Assembly: GCA_016291405.1 (NCBI GenBank)
Contig: JAEEXG010000001.1
Span: 1 to 64,000 of the forward strand
Direction: 5' to 3'
Length of the DNA: 64,000 nt
From: Lachnospiraceae bacterium
GTDB lineage: Bacteria; Bacillota; Clostridia; Lachnospirales; Lachnospiraceae
Positions 58,142 to 64,000 of the stretch are shown here, piece by piece. The notes beneath the pieces were generated by a model. The model made no database searches and was not told the DNA's origin. It saw only the letters and a list, made by a program, of their open reading frames with translations. Each line of letters starts with the position of its first letter. The stretch's first letter is position 1. The position numbers and the translations under genes were made by a program.

Positions 58142-58549
58142 TCAATTCATCTTAAGTTCGGTTTCCAGACGGATGAGCTTTCTCGAGCTTTCTTCTAACT
58201 CGTTCTTGAGACTCTTCATGTTCTTTTCATTATTATCAAGTTTTATTTGAGAAGCAATCAATTCATGCTTTAAATCGTAAAGCTCTTTTTCCTTTGCACT
58301 GATTTCTTCTTCAAGAAGTGAAATCTGCTTCTTAGCCTTGAAATAATCGTCGGCAATATTTAATTGCAACAAAACATTTTGCGTGTCCACCGGGGAACGT
58401 CTGAAGCTTTCTATTCTGTTATACTCGGTCACTTTTCCGTTAATGTAGGCAGCTACTTTTTGAACGTATTCTTCGCTTTCGTAACCGCTTACCGTAAGGA
58501 CTTTACCGCCTATGATAACCTGAGTATCTGTCTTGGCCGCCATTAACAT
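58142..58549 (-). CDS. zapA: Cell division protein ZapA
   Basis: TQVIIGGKVLTVSGYESEEYVQKVAAYINGKVTEY...LLQLNIADDYF + coiled coil; precedes the U32 gene. Confidence 0.88.
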   Translation of the reverse strand: MLMAAKTDTQVIIGGKVLTVSGYESEEYVQKVAAYINGKVTEYNRIESFRRSPVDTQNVLLQLNIADDYFKAKKQISLLEEEISAKEKELYDLKHELIASQIKLDNNEKNMKSLKNELEESSRKLIRLETELKMN

Positions 58550-58609
58550 TCTCCCCTAATTGATATGTGCATAGCACATCCGAATATATATATCTAAATT
58601 ATAATAGTG

Positions 58610-59605
58610 TTACCCCTCAATTTCAATACCTAAATGCTTATATGCAAGTTCCGTAACGGCACGTCCTCTTGGTGTTCTAACTAAGAATCCGTTCATGATA
58701 AGATAAGGCTCATACACGTCTTCTATGGTGCCGGGATCCTCTCCTATAGTGGCTGCTAAAGTATCAAGCCCAACAGGTCCTCCCTGATAAAACTCAATCA
58801 TGGTTTTTAAAATATTTCTATCCACATGATCAAGGCCCATCTTATCAACATCCATTAAATCAAGAGCGGTTTTAGCAACATCAAGAGTAATTTCTCCGTC
58901 AAACTTAACTTCCGCAAAATCCCTTACTCTTTTTAACATTCTGTTTGCAAGTCTCGGAGTTCCTCTGCTTCTTTTTGCAAGCTCAACAGCACCCTTTTCA
59001 TCGATTTTAACGCCTAAAATCTTTGCGGAATGCTTGATTATGGTAGATAAATCTTCAATAGAATAAAACTCAAGTTTTTGAACAACCCCGAATCTGTCTC
59101 TTAGGGGTGCGGATAAAAGACCTGCTCTTGTGGTAGCGCCAACAAGTGTAAAGGGAGGAAGTTCAAGCCTTACAGACTTTGCGCTAGGGCCCTTACCAAT
59201 CATTATATCCAAAGAAAAATCTTCCATTGCAGGATATAAAACTTCCTCAACCTGCTTATTTAATCTGTGAATTTCATCAACAAAAAGAATATCGCCTTTT
59301 TGAAGGCTGCTTAATATAGCCGCCATATCGCCGGGCTTTTCAATTGCAGGACCGCTGGTAATCTTTATATTTACGCCCATTTCATTTGCAATAATCTGAG
59401 CCAAAGTTGTCTTACCAAGTCCGGGAGGTCCGTATAAAAGCACATGATCCAAAGAATCTTCACGTTTCTTTGCGGCATCAATGTATACTTTCATTATTTC
59501 TTTGACCTTCTTTTGGCCTATATAATCAGACAGAAACTGTGGCCTTAAAGAGCCTTCAAGTTTAACGTCTTCTTCGGTTATATTGGTTTCGATCATTCTT
59601 TTCAA
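58610..59605 (-). CDS. ruvB: Holliday junction branch migration helicase RuvB
   Basis: [66 protein letters not shown]. Confidence 0.98.
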   Translation of the reverse strand: MKRMIETNITEEDVKLEGSLRPQFLSDYIGQKKVKEIMKVYIDAAKKREDSLDHVLLYGPPGLGKTTLAQIIANEMGVNIKITSGPAIEKPGDMAAILSSLQKGDILFVDEIHRLNKQVEEVLYPAMEDFSLDIMIGKGPSAKSVRLELPPFTLVGATTRAGLLSAPLRDRFGVVQKLEFYSIEDLSTIIKHSAKILGVKIDEKGAVELAKRSRGTPRLANRMLKRVRDFAEVKFDGEITLDVAKTALDLMDVDKMGLDHVDRNILKTMIEFYQGGPVGLDTLAATIGEDPGTIEDVYEPYLIMNGFLVRTPRGRAVTELAYKHLGIEIEG

Positions 59606-59614
59606 AATAAACTC

Positions 59615-60217
59615 CTACATAAAAATATATTGAAGTGCATTTTTTAAAATAACATCAGAACTTAATGTATCGTAATTTTCTACTTTTAATACAGCAGCCT
59701 TAGCAGCCTTCATATCGTATCCAAGGGCTACCAAAGCATCGCATGCATCCTTGGCTTCTCCCTGTAAGTCCTTACTCTTTTCGGAAGAAGAAACATCAGA
59801 TAAGGTAATATCGCTTTGATCAATTTTATCTTTTAAATCAATGATGATTCTTTCAGCGGTCTTTTTGCCGATTCCCGGGGCCTTTGAAAGCAAAGAAGCT
59901 TCTTCGGAAACAATATAATATTTAACCATTGATGCTCCAAAAGCTCCGATTAAAGCCTGAGCACCTTTGGGGCCCACGCCGCTTACTCCGATTAATTGAT
60001 TGAATAAAGAAAGGGCTTCTTTTGACAAGAAACCATAAAGAGTCATGGCGTCTTCTCTTACGCTTAAGTAGGTATAAAGCTTTACTTCATTTCCTTCTAT
60101 GGGAAGTTCAGCCCTGTCAGCATCGCAAACAATTACATTTATACCGATACCGTTTACATCAATAACCACTTTTCCCGGAACGGAATATTCCAAAATGCCT
60201 TTAACAAATGCTATCAT
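59615..60217 (-). CDS. ruvA: Holliday junction branch migration protein RuvA
   Basis: MIAFVKGILEYSVPGKVVIDVNGIG; LIGVSGVGPKGAQALIG; APGIGKKTAERIIIDLKDK; start moved to 60217 (MIAF) inside the longer ORF. Confidence 0.96.
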   Translation of the reverse strand: MIAFVKGILEYSVPGKVVIDVNGIGINVIVCDADRAELPIEGNEVKLYTYLSVREDAMTLYGFLSKEALSLFNQLIGVSGVGPKGAQALIGAFGASMVKYYIVSEEASLLSKAPGIGKKTAERIIIDLKDKIDQSDITLSDVSSSEKSKDLQGEAKDACDALVALGYDMKAAKAAVLKVENYDTLSSDVILKNALQYIFM

Positions 60218-60227
60218 ATTATCTCCT

Positions 60228-60947
60228 TTAACCCTGGAAGCAATCGGTATAATAACCTGATTTGGAAATAGGCTCGTTACAATCTGAAAGATGTCTTGTA
60301 TCTCCCACAACCTGGGCTCTAAAATGCGCTAAGCCCGGAGTCCTTTCTTCAGTGCCTAAAATTGTGACTGAAGTGGGCGCCACAAAAAAAGTATGCCAAA
60401 GCTGGAAAGGCGACATATTAAGTAAGTAGCCTAATATCAATAAAGAAACTCCCAAGTGGCAAAAGAAAACAATGGTCTCATCCTTTTCTTCTGTTGTGCG
60501 AACATATATATTGTCTTTTCTTTCATATCCATGCTTTTTTAAGATTTCATCTATACCCGCACATACTTCCCTGTATGCAGGCTCCACATCGGGATTGTTA
60601 AGCAAAGGATTTTTAAACCAGTTATCCTTATCAAAAGCATATTCAGAAGAAGACCATGTTTCAGGATAAAAATCCCATAATCCTGTTTGAACAGGGTTTT
60701 CTTTATGGGTATCAACCTGGTAATAAAACTCTCTTAACCAGGGCTTTTCAATAGCTGTTCTATTTAACGCTTTTAAAGAAAGGGATGCTGTATCTTTTGC
60801 TCTTCCAAGAGGTGAAACATAGATTTCGGAAATGTTGTCCCATTTAGCGACTCTTTTAGAAAGACACTCGGCTTCTCTCCAGCCTTTTTCAGTAAGTGAA
60901 TCTATAGAATAATCGGGATCGCCGTGTCTTATAAAGATTAATTTCAT
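60228..60947 (-). CDS. Histidine phosphatase family protein
   Basis: LIFIRHGDPDYSIDSLTEKGWREAECL (RHG motif); FFCHLGVSLLI. Confidence 0.94.
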   Translation of the reverse strand: MKLIFIRHGDPDYSIDSLTEKGWREAECLSKRVAKWDNISEIYVSPLGRAKDTASLSLKALNRTAIEKPWLREFYYQVDTHKENPVQTGLWDFYPETWSSSEYAFDKDNWFKNPLLNNPDVEPAYREVCAGIDEILKKHGYERKDNIYVRTTEEKDETIVFFCHLGVSLLILGYLLNMSPFQLWHTFFVAPTSVTILGTEERTPGLAHFRAQVVGDTRHLSDCNEPISKSGYYTDCFQG

Positions 60948-61017
60948 GATATAATTTCTCTCTTTTATTTGTTTTTTCTTATTAGATTATAGCAAAAGTA
61001 AATGTATGTTTAAAGAA

Positions 61018-61039
61018 AAAACTTGGCTTGAAATAATCA
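61018..61039 (-). terminator. Terminator after leuD
   Basis: AAACTTGG..CCAAGTTT hairpin with T-tract on - strand. Confidence 0.7.
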
Positions 61040-61053
61040 AACCAAGTTTAATG

Positions 61054-61539
61054 TTATCTAGACTGTATATAGTTTAAAAGTCCCTCTGCTTTTATGATTT
61101 TTTGCATAAATTCAGGGAAAGGCTGACCCTTAAATTCAAGGCCTTTTGTGATGTCTTTAATAATACCAGTATCAAAATCTACGCTTACTTCATCACCTGC
61201 TTCAATAGCAATGCTTGCTTCCTTACATTCCATAATGGGAAGGCCAATGTTTATTGCATTTCTGTAAAAAATTCTTGCAAAGGTTTCTGCAATAACGCAG
61301 CTTACACCGCTTGCCTTAATGGCTATTGGCGCATGCTCTCTTGAAGAACCGCAGCCAAAGTTTTTGGTGGCTACAATAATATCACCTTTGTTTACTTTAC
61401 TTACAAAGGACTTATCAATATCTTCCATACAATGGGTTGCAAGTTCATTAGAATCTGAAGAATTAAGATATCTTGCAGGAATTATTACGTCGGTATCTAC
61501 ATTATCTCCGTATTTAAATACTTTACCTTTAGCATTCAT
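61054..61539 (-). CDS. leuD: 3-isopropylmalate dehydratase small subunit
   Basis: [38 protein letters not shown]. Confidence 0.96.
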   Translation of the reverse strand: MNAKGKVFKYGDNVDTDVIIPARYLNSSDSNELATHCMEDIDKSFVSKVNKGDIIVATKNFGCGSSREHAPIAIKASGVSCVIAETFARIFYRNAINIGLPIMECKEASIAIEAGDEVSVDFDTGIIKDITKGLEFKGQPFPEFMQKIIKAEGLLNYIQSR

Positions 61540-61541
61540 AT

Positions 61542-62801
61542 TTACACCTCCGGAGCGGCAATATAGCCTTTAATTGCGCTCATGGCTGCAACCGCAGGGC
61601 TTGCCAAATAAATTTCGCTGGTGATGTGTCCCATTCTTCCAACAAAGTTTCTGTTAGTGGTTGATACACATCTTTCATTTTCTGCCAAAACACCCATGTA
61701 ACCACCAAGGCAAGGTCCGCATGTAGGAGTGCTTACAACACCGCCTGCTTCTATAAAGGTCCTGATAAGACCTTCTTCCATTGCCTGAAGGTATATTTTC
61801 TGAGTGGCGGGAAGAACGATTAGTCTCATTCCCTTAGAAACCTTCTGTCCCTTTAAGATTTCGGCAGCAGTTCTTAAGTCTTCAATTCTTCCGTTAGTAC
61901 ATGACCCGATAACAACCTGATCGATTGAAATCTTTTCTTTGATTTCATCAATTGTCTTGGTGTTTTCAGGTAGATGAGGGAAGGCTATTGTAGGTCTTAA
62001 TGTAGATAAATCTACCGTTATTTCTTTATCATAAACTGCATCAGCATCGGCTTCATAAATCTTTGGAGTTCTTTTTGAGTGCTCTTTAATGTAATCCAAA
62101 GCCTTATCATCAACGGGGAATATACCGTTCTTTGCACCTGCTTCAATAGCCATATTGGCAATTGTAAAACGATCGTCCATGGAAAGGTACTTTATACCAT
62201 CTCCCGTAAACTCCATAGATTCGTATAAAGCTCCGTCAACACCGATTTCACCGATAATATGTAAAATAACATCCTTACCGCTTATCCATTTATTTGGCTT
62301 TCCTGTAATATTAAACTTAATGGCACCGGGAACTTTAAACCATGCTTTACCTGTTGCCATTCCTGCAGCCATGTCAGTGCTTCCTACGCCTGTAGAAAAG
62401 GCTCCCAAAGCTCCGTATGTACATGTATGAGAATCGGCACCTATAATTACGTCTCCTGCCACTGTAAGGCCTTGTTCAGGCAAAAGAGCATGTTCAATAC
62501 CCATTTGTCCTACTTCAAAGTAATTTGTAATCTCGTTTTTTAACGCAAATTCTCTTACGCACTTACAATGCTGAGCGGATTTAATGTCTTTATTGGGAGC
62601 AAAATGGTCGGGAACCAAAGCAATTTTGTCTTTATCAAAGACAGAATTTAAGTTCATCTTTTCCATTTCTTTTATTGCAACGGGACTTGTAATGTCGTTT
62701 CCCAAAACAAGATCTAAATCAGCTTCTATTAATTGACCCGCACATACTTCTTTAAGACCGGCATGTGCAGCCAATATTTTTTGAGTCATTGTCATTCCCA
62801 T
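61542..62801 (-). CDS. leuC: 3-isopropylmalate dehydratase large subunit
   Basis: [76 protein letters not shown]. Confidence 0.97.
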   Translation of the reverse strand: MGMTMTQKILAAHAGLKEVCAGQLIEADLDLVLGNDITSPVAIKEMEKMNLNSVFDKDKIALVPDHFAPNKDIKSAQHCKCVREFALKNEITNYFEVGQMGIEHALLPEQGLTVAGDVIIGADSHTCTYGALGAFSTGVGSTDMAAGMATGKAWFKVPGAIKFNITGKPNKWISGKDVILHIIGEIGVDGALYESMEFTGDGIKYLSMDDRFTIANMAIEAGAKNGIFPVDDKALDYIKEHSKRTPKIYEADADAVYDKEITVDLSTLRPTIAFPHLPENTKTIDEIKEKISIDQVVIGSCTNGRIEDLRTAAEILKGQKVSKGMRLIVLPATQKIYLQAMEEGLIRTFIEAGGVVSTPTCGPCLGGYMGVLAENERCVSTTNRNFVGRMGHITSEIYLASPAVAAMSAIKGYIAAPEV

Positions 62802-62843
62802 GGGAACAATCTCCTTAAAAAATATTAAAAAACCTTATAAGAT

Positions 62844-62865
62844 AAGGGAGCCCTAAGACTCCCTT
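62844..62865 (-). terminator. Weak hairpin between ilvC and leuC
   Basis: AAGGGAG..CTCCCTT; poor T-tract on - strand. Confidence 0.45.
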
Positions 62866-62873
62866 AAAAATGC

Positions 62874-63905
<1,032 letters not shown>

Positions 63906-63921
63906 TTATAATAAAAAAATA

Positions 63922-64000
63922 TTAATCAAGATAAGTAACGTCTTTTATACCGCGGCTAAGTCCCGCAATACCTGTTCTTGCAAGCTCCAATACTTCATAA
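63922..64000 (-). CDS. ilvN: Acetolactate synthase small subunit, C-terminal fragment (truncated by window edge)
   Basis: Reverse strand reads YEVLELARTGIAGLSRGIKDVTYLD*, typical IlvN C-terminus, upstream of ilvC. Confidence 0.85.
   Translation of the reverse strand, partial: YEVLELARTGIAGLSRGIKDVTYLD

Overview
AT-rich Firmicutes chromosome segment, Lachnospiraceae/Clostridia-like by gene order and protein style. It is almost entirely core housekeeping genes. From 1 to about 17.6 kb every gene is on the + strand: mreCD-PBP2-minC-rodA-mgsA-dac, sepF, aroB, lspA, rluD, rplU-prp-rpmA-obgE, nadD, rsfS. From about 24 kb to the end nearly every gene is on the - strand: tyrosine recombinase, rng, radical SAM, his operon, recU, coaD, rsmD, a GyrA/GyrB-family pair, recG, fakA-like, SEDS-PBP fusion, U32, zapA, ruvAB, leuCD, ilvC, ilvN end. 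I saw no transposons, prophage, CRISPR, rRNA or tRNA. The points most worth a second look are: (i) a XerS-like single recombinase with a perfect 11-bp inverted repeat just upstream, at a large convergent strand switch that looks like a replication-terminus region; (ii) gene order suggesting an inversion that separated rng from rplU; (iii) a minC without minDE in the mre operon and with an altered MinD-binding motif; (iv) a natural SEDS glycosyltransferase-PBP transpeptidase fusion; (v) a HisF-like pseudo-barrel lacking its catalytic Asp fused to HisIE; (vi) a PBP2 with about 240 aa inserted in the transpeptidase region; (vii) an SOS divergent promoter with several LexA boxes, one lying exactly between the -35 and -10. 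All family calls come from reading motifs in the translations; no database search was run.
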